From positions 531,001 through 595,000 of the forward strand of contig JAOEUK010000001.1 in assembly GCA_028382965.1 (NCBI GenBank): a DNA stretch of 64,000 nucleotides, read 5' to 3'. Under the pieces are notes generated by a model. That model worked only from the letters and a program-made list of their open reading frames with translations. It searched no databases and was not told the origin of the DNA. A program made the position numbers and the translations under genes. Below, in pieces: positions 50,786 to 58,835 of the stretch (position 1 is its first letter; each line of letters opens with the position of its first letter). The stretch comes from Candidatus Puniceispirillum sp. (GTDB taxonomy: Bacteria; Pseudomonadota; Alphaproteobacteria; Puniceispirillales; Puniceispirillaceae).

Positions 50786-51897
50786 AGGCTGCTGTTAAAT
50801 CCAACTTTGATGCCATTATTGCTGGCGCTGGCTTGATTGGTCTCTCTATTGGTTATGGCCTGTCACGCCGAGGAATGTCGGTTCTCATTCTTGATGGTGA
50901 AGATACAGCTATTCGGGCTGCACGGGGGAACTTTGGACTGGTATGGGTGCAGGGTAAGGGCGCCTATTTTCCACCATATGCTGATTGGACAATGCGGTCA
51001 TCTGAGCTGTGGCCAAAATTGACTGATGAGCTTCAAGAAATAGATGGGCCAGAAATAGGCCTGCATCAAGATGGGGGGCTCACCATCTGTCTTAGTGAAG
51101 CAGAAATGCAAAAGCGGTTTGAGAAGTTGGACCATCTTCGCGCGCATCAGAATGGTCGTTTTCGATTTGAGATGCTAGACCGTGCCACGTTAAAAGACAT
51201 TATGCCTGGTATAGGTCCTCAAGTTGTAGGGGCTGCCTATTGCGCTCATGATGGGCATGTAAACCCGCTTTATTTGATGCGTGCTTTACAAAATGGAGTA
51301 GTCAAAAATGGTGGTGTTTGTATTTCCAATACACCTGTCCAAGACATTTGTAAAAGTGGCACTAGTATCCGCGTTTGCACAAAAGATGGTGATTTTGAAT
51401 GCCAGAGGCTGGTTCTTGCAGCAGGGCTTGCAAATGCTACCCTCGCCCCAAAGGTTGGCTTGCGGCAGTCCTTAAGGCCACAAAAGGGACAGATTGTTGT
51501 TACTGAGAAACTCGAGCAGCAATTGCCGTTGCCAACATTACTTTTGCGACAAACTGACGAAGGTGGGTTGATGATAGGTGATAGCCATGAGGACACTGGA
51601 TTCGAAACCAGCGTAACACCTGATGTTGTTAGCGGAATTGCAAACCGTGCGCTTGCTACCTTGCCAGGATTGGCTGATGTTGGGGTGGTTCGTAGTTGGG
51701 CAGCGCTTCGAGTGATGTCAAAAGATGGTTATCCAATTTATGATCAGTCAGAAACTATGTCAGGTGCTTTTGCAGTATCATGCCATAGTGGTGTAACTCT
51801 CTCGGCCGCACATGCGCTTGATCTTGCCAGCTATATTGCTGAAGGTAGACTTGGACAAGAGCTTGATGGATTTTCTCAGAGGCGGTTCAATGTTTAA
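50782..51897 (+). CDS. FAD-dependent oxidoreductase, DAO family (HcnC/beta-subunit-like)
   Basis: 371 aa. FAD motif AIIAGAGLIGLSIGYGLSRRG at about residues 11-31. The middle contains HVNPLYLMRALQNGVVKNGG, the usual DAO-family turn before the second flavin-binding strand (RLVLAAGLANATLAP). The C-terminus has VVRSWAALRVMSKDGYPIYDQSE followed by the GVTLSAAHALDLASYI flavin-closing helix. Length and wording match the catalytic beta subunits of HcnABC, D-hydroxyproline dehydrogenase and opine oxidases. The gene overlaps the DadA-like gene by 4 bases and the ferredoxin gene by 8, so it is built into the operon. A second protein of the same type lies at 53566, giving two candidate beta subunits for one alpha/gamma pair. 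Confidence 0.88.
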   Translation: MKAAVKSNFDAIIAGAGLIGLSIGYGLSRRGMSVLILDGEDTAIRAARGNFGLVWVQGKGAYFPPYADWTMRSSELWPKLTDELQEIDGPEIGLHQDGGLTICLSEAEMQKRFEKLDHLRAHQNGRFRFEMLDRATLKDIMPGIGPQVVGAAYCAHDGHVNPLYLMRALQNGVVKNGGVCISNTPVQDICKSGTSIRVCTKDGDFECQRLVLAAGLANATLAPKVGLRQSLRPQKGQIVVTEKLEQQLPLPTLLLRQTDEGGLMIGDSHEDTGFETSVTPDVVSGIANRALATLPGLADVGVVRSWAALRVMSKDGYPIYDQSETMSGAFAVSCHSGVTLSAAHALDLASYIAEGRLGQELDGFSQRRFNV

Positions 51898-52186
51898 AAC
51901 AACTACCTCACAAAGTGGCAGAGCTGTTCATCTTTCTTTCGAAGGTGAGGTAATTGCTGCCTTTGATGGTGATAATGTTGCTGCGGCACTTTTACGAGTT
52001 GGAAAATTACAGTTTCGGACTGCAGCAAAAAATGATGGGCGTGGTCCCTATTGTATGATGGGTGTTTGTTTTGAATGCCTAGTTGAAATTGATGGCAAGC
52101 CAAATCAGCAAGCTTGCCAAATAATAATTCGTGATGGCATGCAAATCCGCCGGCAGCAAGCGCCTAATATTACCAGTGAATTGTAA
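51890..52186 (+). CDS. (2Fe-2S) ferredoxin-like subunit, HcnA/gamma-subunit type
   Basis: 98 aa from the ATG at 51890 that overlaps the previous stop by 8 bases; the open frame upstream lies inside that gene. The iron-sulfur motif is Cys55-x4-Cys60-x2-Cys63-x12-Cys76 (GPYCMMGVCFECLVEIDG ... QACQ), the Fer2_4 pattern of HcnA and of sarcosine oxidase alpha and proline dehydrogenase gamma parts. The short strand FEGEVIAAFDGDNVAAALL is the usual ubiquitin-like start. It should shuttle electrons between the FAD sites of the alpha and beta subunits. It precedes the HcnB-like gene by 9 bp. It is small enough to be missed by automatic annotation. Confidence 0.93.
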   Translation: MFKTTTSQSGRAVHLSFEGEVIAAFDGDNVAAALLRVGKLQFRTAAKNDGRGPYCMMGVCFECLVEIDGKPNQQACQIIIRDGMQIRRQQAPNITSEL

Positions 52187-52195
52187 GGTAGGCAG

Positions 52196-53578
52196 ATGAA
52201 AAAAAAGCATTTTCAGGTGGTTGTCATTGGAGCAGGGCCTGCCGGCATGGCGGCGGCAATCACTGCAGCAAAAGCAGGTCTCAAGACTATTGTGATTGAT
52301 GACCAAAGATCTATTGGCGGTCAGGTTTACCGGAGCATTCAGGCTAATAGTGACACTCCACCTCAATATCTTGGTAACAGTTATTATGCTGGTACAAAGC
52401 TGTCTGAGGACTTTGCCTGCTGTGGGGCTAGTTACTTGCCTGGTTGCACTGTTTGGCAGATTACTGAAACTCATGAAATTGCGCTTGTCTACAGTGGTAA
52501 AGCTGAATTAATTACAGCTGAATATATTGTTATTGCTACTGGTGCTATTGAACGACCAATGCCTGTGCGTGGGTGGACATTGCCTGGTGTTATGAGTGTT
52601 GGTGGCGCGCAGACGTTGTTAAAACAATCTGCACTTGGCGCCGATGATGCGGTTTTTGTTGGTTCGGGACCACTGTTATACCTAACTGCATGGCAGTATA
52701 TTAAAGCTGGAATGGCTGTCAGAGCTGTCATTGACATCACTGGAACCACGCAATGGCGATCTGCATTTCCATTTGCACCGTTGGCATTAATACAACCCAA
52801 TATGCTGTTAATGGGACAAAAGTGGTTACGTGAGATCCGTCAGAAAACAAAAATTATAACCAATGTTAAAGAGGTTGAAATCAAAGGCCAGTCATGTGCT
52901 GAGGCGGTATCTTATACTCTCTCATCGGGCACCAAGATTGATCTACCTGCATCGCATGTGTTTTTGCATCAGGGTGTTGTTCCAAATGTTAACCTTTCAA
53001 TGGCAACTGGCCTTGATCACCGATGGGATCAGAAGGCATTTTGCTGGCGACCTGTGACTGATACAAAAGGAAAATCGTCTGACGAGCAGATTTATATTAC
53101 CGGTGATGGAAGTGGTATTGGTGGCGCAAAAGCTGCAGAAATTTCGGGGAGATTAGCTGCAAGAGCAATTATGAAACGTTTTGGAAAATTCAATTTTTTA
53201 AAAGAGCTGTATTACAAATTGCGGTATTTACATTGTCTAAGTATCAGGCCATTTCTTGACCGTCTTTATCTGCCGCCAGTCCATTTTCGTCTGCCCCAGA
53301 GCAATGATACAATTATATGTCGCTGTGAGGCTCTAACCAAATCTGATATTTTTGATGCACTTGCAAGTGGAGCGACTGGACCAAACCAATTAAAGGCTTT
53401 TTGCCGAGCTGGAATGGGGCGGTGCCAGGGAAGAAATTGTGGATTAATTGTTCAGGAAATGATTGCTGTTCATACCAGTCAGTCGATGGCAGAAACCGGT
53501 TACTACCGCCTACGTCCACCTGTTAAACCAATCACACTCGCCGAGCTTGCCAGTCTTGAGGGGCCATGGCCAGAATAG
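52196..53578 (+). CDS. FAD/NAD(P)-binding oxidoreductase with C-terminal BFD [2Fe-2S] domain (HcnB/OoxA-like alpha subunit)
   Basis: 460 aa. N-terminal FAD motif VVVIGAGPAGMAAAITAAKAG and IDDQRSIGGQVYR (about 6-50), a second nucleotide site GADDAVFVGSGPLLYLTAWQ around residues 150-170, and LPGVMSVGGAQTLLKQ as the conserved link. The C-terminal domain carries Cys375-x-Cys377 (ICRCEAL) and Cys410-x4-Cys415 (GRCQGRNC), a BFD-type [2Fe-2S] centre. This organisation is that of HcnB, opine oxidase OoxA and the alpha subunits of D-hydroxyproline dehydrogenases. With the ferredoxin and DAO genes it completes an alpha-beta-gamma amino-acid dehydrogenase. The stop is 13 bases inside the next gene. Cyanide synthesis is possible by family, but dehydrogenation of an imported imino or amino acid is more likely. 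Confidence 0.92.
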   Translation: MKKKHFQVVVIGAGPAGMAAAITAAKAGLKTIVIDDQRSIGGQVYRSIQANSDTPPQYLGNSYYAGTKLSEDFACCGASYLPGCTVWQITETHEIALVYSGKAELITAEYIVIATGAIERPMPVRGWTLPGVMSVGGAQTLLKQSALGADDAVFVGSGPLLYLTAWQYIKAGMAVRAVIDITGTTQWRSAFPFAPLALIQPNMLLMGQKWLREIRQKTKIITNVKEVEIKGQSCAEAVSYTLSSGTKIDLPASHVFLHQGVVPNVNLSMATGLDHRWDQKAFCWRPVTDTKGKSSDEQIYITGDGSGIGGAKAAEISGRLAARAIMKRFGKFNFLKELYYKLRYLHCLSIRPFLDRLYLPPVHFRLPQSNDTIICRCEALTKSDIFDALASGATGPNQLKAFCRAGMGRCQGRNCGLIVQEMIAVHTSQSMAETGYYRLRPPVKPITLAELASLEGPWPE

Positions 53579-54690
53579 CTGGGGTTTCTGCAACCAGACC
53601 GGTTGTGATCATAGGCGCGGGAATTCAAGGCTGTGCGGCAGCCTATTTTTTAAGTCAACGTGGCCAGCCAGTTATTGTTTTGGAAAAGGACTATGTTGGA
53701 CGTCACGCTTCAGGAGTGAATGCTGGAGGTGTTAGGCGCCTCGGACGTGATATTGCTGAAATTCCGCTATCGCTTGCCGCGATGGACTGGTGGAATCAGA
53801 TCGATCAATTGCTTGATATTGAAGATGGATTTCACCGGCAATCCTATGTCAAAGTGGCGCTTGATGCTACTGCATCTAACCTTGCAGCAAGTAGAATACA
53901 GCAATTACAGAAGGCTGGTTTTAACCATGAAACATGGGTCGATCCTGGCCAGCTGCACCAGCGTATTCCTCATTTGACAAAATCTGTTCTTGGCGGGGTG
54001 ATCGTCGAGGGCGATGGGTGGGCCCTACCTTGGAAAATTACTCGTGCATTTTATGATAAGGCTGTCTCCCTTGGCGCTGAATTTCAGATGCCGGTTGAAG
54101 TGCAGTCACTTAATTATTTTGGTGATCACTGGCAGGTAACAACTGATGCCGGCAGGATTGAGGCAGATATAGTCGTCAATTGTGCTGGCGCGTGGGGTGC
54201 ACAGATTGCCCAAATGGGAGGTGATTGTTTGCCAATTGAGGCACATGCACCAATGCTGGTAATTACGGATCGTCAGCCAATGTTTTTGGACGCGGTAATA
54301 GGTGTTATGGGGGACACCCTCTCATTCAAGCAGCTTGATAATGGGTCAATGGTTATTGGCGGTGGCATACGTGGCATTGCAAGCCCAGCGCAGAATAAAA
54401 CCCAAATTACTCCCAATGGTCTTAGTACATTTGTGATGACAGCGGGCCGAGTCTTTCCTCAATTGCGGGATGTTGCCATTTTACGTGCGTGGGCTGGAAT
54501 TGAAGGTTACACAAATGACAATTTGCCAATCATCGGGCTGGGGAGCCAACCGGGGATTATTCATGGCTTTGGATTTTCGGCTCACGGCTTTCAGCTTGGT
54601 CCTGCAGTTGGTGAGGTTTTAGCAGATCTCGTTATGGCAAGACAGCCTCGTGTCAATATTTCCCCTTTTTCGCCTCAGCGATTTAACTGA
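53566..54690 (+). CDS. FAD-dependent oxidoreductase, DAO family (HcnC/beta-subunit-like)
   Basis: 374 aa. FAD motif VVIIGAGIQGCAAAYFLSQRG at about 10-30, then LEKDYVGRHASGVNAGGVRRLGRD, the G-x-N-AGG-V-R signature of the HcnC/sarcosine-oxidase-beta/D-hydroxyproline dehydrogenase group. The end is LRAWAGIEGYTNDNLPIIGLG and GFSAHGFQLGPAVGEVLADLV, the canonical flavin-binding close. Compared with the other DAO protein (50782), this one is closer in its first 60 residues to genuine beta subunits. It starts 13 bases inside the alpha-subunit gene, a strong sign of stoichiometric synthesis. It is the last gene of the operon; a convergent oxidase follows 30 bp later. Confidence 0.9.
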   Translation: MARIAGVSATRPVVIIGAGIQGCAAAYFLSQRGQPVIVLEKDYVGRHASGVNAGGVRRLGRDIAEIPLSLAAMDWWNQIDQLLDIEDGFHRQSYVKVALDATASNLAASRIQQLQKAGFNHETWVDPGQLHQRIPHLTKSVLGGVIVEGDGWALPWKITRAFYDKAVSLGAEFQMPVEVQSLNYFGDHWQVTTDAGRIEADIVVNCAGAWGAQIAQMGGDCLPIEAHAPMLVITDRQPMFLDAVIGVMGDTLSFKQLDNGSMVIGGGIRGIASPAQNKTQITPNGLSTFVMTAGRVFPQLRDVAILRAWAGIEGYTNDNLPIIGLGSQPGIIHGFGFSAHGFQLGPAVGEVLADLVMARQPRVNISPFSPQRFN

Positions 54691-54720
54691 ACGTATGCAA
54701 CTAATGCTAGCTAAGATAAG

Positions 54721-56016
54721 TCACTTTGTAGTTGTCTTGAACTTATCCTGAAATGCGTAAAAATTCATTGCAAGAGGAAGAAACCATGGGTCGCCTGAAT
54801 AAAATGGCATCGTTCGAAAGGGGATGTTTTGAAATTCGCTGCCGTTAAGATCATTAAGCACCATAAGTGCTGCTTTTTGTCCTAACCAGCGCGCCCATAC
54901 CGTTCCAGATCCACAGAAACCGGAAGGATAAAACACTCCATCATGCACTGCTAATTTTGGCAGTTGATCAAATGGAAATGCAACGAAGCCAAACCAGTGA
55001 TTAGAGATGCTTGCATCAGAAAGCTGGGGAAAAATTGACGTTAAGCCTTTGACAAGACGATTTCGGGCCTTTACTGGGTCAGCGCTCATGCGACGTCCAC
55101 CCAACAAAACTCTTTTTCCATCTGGGGATGGCCTGTAATAATGACCAAGCTGCAAAGCCTCACTGTACATATTCATGCCAGGCATCAGGCTTCGGACCAT
55201 ATTTTCTCCAAGTTCTTCAGTCGCAATCATTTCAGAAATCACGGGCACTAATCGGCGGCGAAGCCATGGCTGACTTGAGTCAGTATAGGCATTTGTGGCA
55301 CTGATTACGTGGCCGGCTCGAATTGTTCCTCGGGTAGTTTCGACACAAAAATTTTGGTCTGTTGATGCTTGTTTATTCTGACTTACTGACAGTACCTTTG
55401 TTTGTGTTGATATTTTTACTAACTCTGCGCGTGCAACTTTGCACATGCCTGCGAGCAGTTTTGCTGGATGAATACCACTAATGTCGTCTCGTAGTACCCC
55501 GCCACAATAGCGTGGAGTATCAATACAATTAGGCAAATTGGCTTGATCATAAATTGTAGACTCAATATCTAATAATTTATCTAACTTGTCAGCTTCACGC
55601 TTCATCCCCTCTAGGGATTCTGGACGCAATGCACCAACCAACCTTCCACAAGATTGTAAATCACAGTCGATTTCTTCAGTATTAATGAAGTTAAAAAGGT
55701 CCGCACGTGCTGTTTTTGCTTCACGATAAAAAGCTATCGCTTTTTCTTTGCCAAATCGTTTTGATAACTTATCAAATGAAAGACGTATGTTACCACTGGT
55801 GATGCCGCCATTCCTGGTGGAAGCACCTGAGCCGATCTGATCACGCTCTATAATGACAACATCAAGCCCTGCTCGAGCTAATGTTATAGCTGCACCAAAT
55901 CCAGTATAGCCTCCGCCGATAATTACCACATCAACCTGATTTGGCCAGCTTTCAATTTGAAAATCTTGTGGGGGAGCGGCATTCCACCAATAGGGATCAG
56001 AAGAAATGTTTGGCAT
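54721..56016 (-). CDS. FAD-dependent oxidoreductase (PuuB/gamma-glutamylputrescine oxidase-like)
   Basis: 431 aa. After a 25-residue lead (DPYWWNAAPPQ, typical of PuuB-type enzymes: S-Y-W), the FAD motif VDVVIIGGGYTGFGAAITLARAG is followed by ERDQIGSGASTRNGGITSGN, the PuuB version of the family's ASGRNGG loop with Thr in place of Gly. Later segments CGGVLRDDISGIHPAKLLAGM, VISATNAYTD and NHWFGFVAFPFDQLPKL complete the DAO fold. PuuB oxidises gamma-glutamylputrescine and related secondary amines with release of H2O2. Here there is no PuuA glutamine-synthetase-like ligase nearby, so the substrate may be another amine. A divergent Ggt-family gene starts 365 bp away, with a palindromic operator candidate between. 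Confidence 0.88.
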   Translation of the reverse strand: MPNISSDPYWWNAAPPQDFQIESWPNQVDVVIIGGGYTGFGAAITLARAGLDVVIIERDQIGSGASTRNGGITSGNIRLSFDKLSKRFGKEKAIAFYREAKTARADLFNFINTEEIDCDLQSCGRLVGALRPESLEGMKREADKLDKLLDIESTIYDQANLPNCIDTPRYCGGVLRDDISGIHPAKLLAGMCKVARAELVKISTQTKVLSVSQNKQASTDQNFCVETTRGTIRAGHVISATNAYTDSSQPWLRRRLVPVISEMIATEELGENMVRSLMPGMNMYSEALQLGHYYRPSPDGKRVLLGGRRMSADPVKARNRLVKGLTSIFPQLSDASISNHWFGFVAFPFDQLPKLAVHDGVFYPSGFCGSGTVWARWLGQKAALMVLNDLNGSEFQNIPFRTMPFYSGDPWFLPLAMNFYAFQDKFKTTTK

Positions 56017-56380
56017 GATTTTATCCTTTCTTAGATATGCCCCGTGTTACGATGACACAATAATAAGATCTCTTCTAATTACCATTGCTTGCTGTTACCC
56101 AAATATTACACGATTGTAATACAATCTAGTAGCTGATTTTCAGCTGTCCCAATACTAAACGATTGAAGCTAAGCATCTACCTGTTTGAACAATATTTTTA
56201 CTTCCTTTGCAATTAGTGGAGAATCGTCCTGATTAAATTTTGCACCCCAGAGATTCGCGTAACCTGTATTTTCAGATCTAAAGGTACCATTGACAGATTA
56301 AGTCAAGAAGTGAAATCTTATTATCCAATTATAATTACCAGTTTCTTAAATTTTTAGTAGCACGTTAAAGGATGTTTCAA
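56017..56380. other. Divergent intergenic region (PuuB-like / Ggt-like) with symmetric elements
   Basis: 364 bp without a gene. It holds GATTGTA-A-TACAATC (56112-56126) and AGCTGA-TTT-TCAGCT (56131-56145), two perfect inverted repeats only four bases apart, about 100-130 bp from the PuuB-like start and 235-270 bp from the Ggt-like start. AAAGGA at 56367-56372 serves as ribosome-binding site for ATG 56381. The rest is AT-rich without recognisable elements. Confidence 0.5.
56112..56126. promoter_or_regulatory. 15-bp palindrome GATTGTAATACAATC, operator candidate
   Basis: Seven-base arms around a single central A, perfect dyad, in the divergent region between a PuuB-like and a Ggt-like gene. 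Size and symmetry fit a dimeric helix-turn-helix repressor site (GntR- or TetR-like). No regulator gene lies next to it, so the cognate protein is unknown. Confidence 0.45.
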
Positions 56381-57988
56381 ATGAAAAAAGGTATGGTATG
56401 TGCACCTCAACCTGAAGCTGTAGAAGCTGGCGCATTAGTTCTGAAGTCGGGAGGGAATGCAATCGACGCGGCCATTGCCACAGCTTTGACCCAAACCGCT
56501 GTAGATCCATTCATGTGTGGCATAGCTGGATTTGGTTCGATGCATGTTTATTTGCCAAAATTGGGCACCCATCAATGCCTTGATTTTCATGCGCGTGCTC
56601 CAAGAAGTGTAAGGCCTGACATGTGGGAAGATAAACTTGTCCAAGAATGTGAAGATGGATTTGGGTTTATTCTGGAAGGAAGGATTAATGAGGTTGGCTA
56701 TCAATCAATCGCAACGCCAGAAAGTCTGCGGGCCTATGCTGTTGCATTAGAAAAATGGGGCACCAAGACGTTAGCTGAAGTTATCCAGCCAGCTATTGAT
56801 TATTTGAGAGATGGGTGGATGATCCGTCCACATGTAAGACGATTTTGGGAACAGGTTGAACCAGGAGGGAGAGTTGAGCATATTGAATATCTCCGGGGTT
56901 CACCAGCTACAGCAAAAATTTATCTTAACTCTGATGGCACCATGAAGAATATGGGAGATGTCATTCGCAACCCTGATTTGGCAAAAACATATCAACGGAT
57001 CGCAGAGTTTGGTGCACAAGACTTTTATGAGGGTGAAATAGCTAGAAAGATTGTGGCCGACATGGAAGTCAATGGTGGTTTAATTTCTGGGGATGATCTG
57101 AAGCACGGCAAACCTGAGGATACAGAGCTTCTTTGGACGGATTATCGTGGTTATCAAATTGCTTCAAGTCCACCACCAGGTGGTGGAGTTATGGTTTTGC
57201 AAATATTAAATATACTTGAGAATTTTGATTTGAGTTCCTTGGGTCATAATAGTCCAGAATATATTCGTGTTTTAGTGGAGGCGATGAAGACTGCGACTGT
57301 AGATAAAGATCGCCATGTTGGGGACCCTCGATTTGTGGATATCCCAATAGAAAAGCTATTATCAAAAAAGTATGCAAAGGAAATAGCTGATAAGATTAAG
57401 TCTGGTGAAAAAACTCACGTGCCGCGTTTGCAAAAAGGTGTTGATCAAAAAGAGACAACCCACGTTTGCACTGTTGATGGTGCTGGCAATTGTGTGAGTA
57501 TGACACACTCGATTGGAATGCCATCTGGTGTTGTGACTGAAGGTTTAGGTTTTGTTTACAACGGGTGTATGGGAGTTTTTGATCCTCGTCCTGGCATGAC
57601 TGGTTCTCTGGCACCTGGTAAGTCGCGCTTCACGTCTATGGCTCCAACAATGGTTTTTAAAGATAATAAACCTATGCTTCTAATTGGTGCCCCAGGGGGT
57701 ACATACATTGCAATGGGCGTTGTGCAAGGGATAGTAAACGTTATTGATTTTGGAATGGACGCAGAAAAAGCCGTAGCAGCTCCTAGATTTTCAGCTACTA
57801 GCGACATAATCGAAATAGTGAACCGAATACCACGGTTTGTTCAAGAAGAATTGGAGGCGCAGGGGTATCGTTTCCGGCGCTATCCCCTAGGATTTCATTT
57901 TGCTGGTGTTCATGCAATTAGAATTACTAAAGATGGGGTTGATGGTGGTGCTGATCCTGGACGTGATGGGATGGCATTATCGGTATAG
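56381..57988 (+). CDS. Gamma-glutamyltransferase-family Ntn hydrolase, cytoplasmic, atypical substrate site
   Basis: 535 aa from the ATG at 56381, chosen over ATG 56372 because AAAGGA is then properly spaced and MKKGMVCAPQPEAVEAG aligns with the start of the paralogue at 27739. No signal peptide. Catalytic Thr359 in KETTHVCTV, GAPGGTY loop kept. As in its paralogue, the gamma-glutamyl-binding residues are lost: DFHARAP for DFREMAP (Arg114), NGCMGVF for NNQMDDF (Asp433), FTSMAPT for LSSMSPT (Ser462, Ser463 partly). Motif wording, residue lengths and the whole central part (GGGVMVLQILNILENFDLSSLGHNSPEYIRVLVEAMKTATVDKD, here read as blocks) parallel the 27739 protein closely. So the pair comes from a duplication or shares a dedicated substrate class. 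It is divergent from a PuuB-like oxidase. Confidence 0.9.
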   Translation: MKKGMVCAPQPEAVEAGALVLKSGGNAIDAAIATALTQTAVDPFMCGIAGFGSMHVYLPKLGTHQCLDFHARAPRSVRPDMWEDKLVQECEDGFGFILEGRINEVGYQSIATPESLRAYAVALEKWGTKTLAEVIQPAIDYLRDGWMIRPHVRRFWEQVEPGGRVEHIEYLRGSPATAKIYLNSDGTMKNMGDVIRNPDLAKTYQRIAEFGAQDFYEGEIARKIVADMEVNGGLISGDDLKHGKPEDTELLWTDYRGYQIASSPPPGGGVMVLQILNILENFDLSSLGHNSPEYIRVLVEAMKTATVDKDRHVGDPRFVDIPIEKLLSKKYAKEIADKIKSGEKTHVPRLQKGVDQKETTHVCTVDGAGNCVSMTHSIGMPSGVVTEGLGFVYNGCMGVFDPRPGMTGSLAPGKSRFTSMAPTMVFKDNKPMLLIGAPGGTYIAMGVVQGIVNVIDFGMDAEKAVAAPRFSATSDIIEIVNRIPRFVQEELEAQGYRFRRYPLGFHFAGVHAIRITKDGVDGGADPGRDGMALSV

Positions 57989-58069
57989 CTATATTTTTTA
58001 ATCTCAATACGGTGCTTAGTTCCGCATTAAGACACGTGTTATTAAAAGGCTGTTTCCGTGCCTGAAAAG

Positions 58070-58831
58070 CTAGCTTTTTAGTTTGTAGCCAGTTTTAAAA
58101 ATCCAGAAAATTATGGAAGTACAAATCAAGCTAAATACAAGTGTTGCAACAAAACTATGAATGATAGGAACATCTGCAACGCCAAAAAAGGCCCACCTGA
58201 AGACGGAAATCAGATACATGACTGGATTAAAGAGCGTCACAGTTTGCCAAAAACTAGGCAGCATTTCTATTGAGTAAAAGCTGCCACCTAAAAAAACCAA
58301 CGGCGTTATTATTAACATTGGAACTAAATTTAATTGCTCAAAATTATTTGATAAAATACCAATAATGAATCCTAATAAACTAAAGGTAATACAGTTTACA
58401 ATTAAAAGGGTAATCATCCACATTGGATACGAAATATTGAGGGGAACAAATAGAAATGATGTTGCGAGAATAATTATTCCTATGATGAATGATTTTGTTG
58501 CGGCGGCCCCTACATAACCAATTGTGATCTCTAAAAACGAGACTGGTGCAGACAAATGTTCATAAATGGTGCCTAAAAATTTTGGAAAATAAATACCAAA
58601 AGAAGCATTTGCAACGCTCTGCATCAATACAGTAAGCATTATCAATCCGGGAACAATAAACGCACTGTATTGAACATTGTTGATTGTTTGAATGCCTGAT
58701 CCTATAGCCGCTCCAAAAACTATAAAATAGAGAACTGTCGAGATAACAGGTGAGATAATGCTCTGCACCAGAGTTCGAAAGGTGCGAGCCATCTCAAAAC
58801 GATAAATTGCGATTATTGCATAAAAGTTCAA
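58070..58831 (-). CDS. ABC-2 type exporter permease (YadH-like)
   Basis: 253 aa, six predicted helices. The opening RFEMARTFRTLVQSIISPVISTVLYFIVFGAAIG and the middle segment SVANASFGIYFPKFLGTIYEHLSAPVSFLEITIGYVGAAATKSFIIG are characteristic of the YadH/NodJ branch of ABC-2 permeases. The final periplasmic loop PLVFLGGSFYSIEMLPSFWQTVTLFNPVMYLISVFRW is the conserved end. With the ATPase encoded 4 bp upstream it forms a homodimeric exporter for an unknown hydrophobic or polymeric substrate. It lies convergent with the second Ggt-like gene (81 bp between stops) and has no functional tie to it that I can see. ATG 58831 is directly after the ATPase stop. Confidence 0.92.
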   Translation of the reverse strand: MNFYAIIAIYRFEMARTFRTLVQSIISPVISTVLYFIVFGAAIGSGIQTINNVQYSAFIVPGLIMLTVLMQSVANASFGIYFPKFLGTIYEHLSAPVSFLEITIGYVGAAATKSFIIGIIILATSFLFVPLNISYPMWMITLLIVNCITFSLLGFIIGILSNNFEQLNLVPMLIITPLVFLGGSFYSIEMLPSFWQTVTLFNPVMYLISVFRWAFFGVADVPIIHSFVATLVFSLICTSIIFWIFKTGYKLKS

Positions 58832-58835
58832 TGAA

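Noticed and set aside
52196-54690. Interpretation as a true hydrogen cyanide synthase
   Set aside because: Subunit types match HcnABC, but the same architecture serves opine oxidases and D-hydroxyproline dehydrogenases, and linkage to a carrier and DadA favours catabolism.
58065-58078. AAAAGCTAGCTTTT palindrome at the end of the ABC-2 permease gene
   Set aside because: A 14-bp self-complementary stretch cannot form a hairpin with a proper loop and overlaps the stop codon; probably chance.
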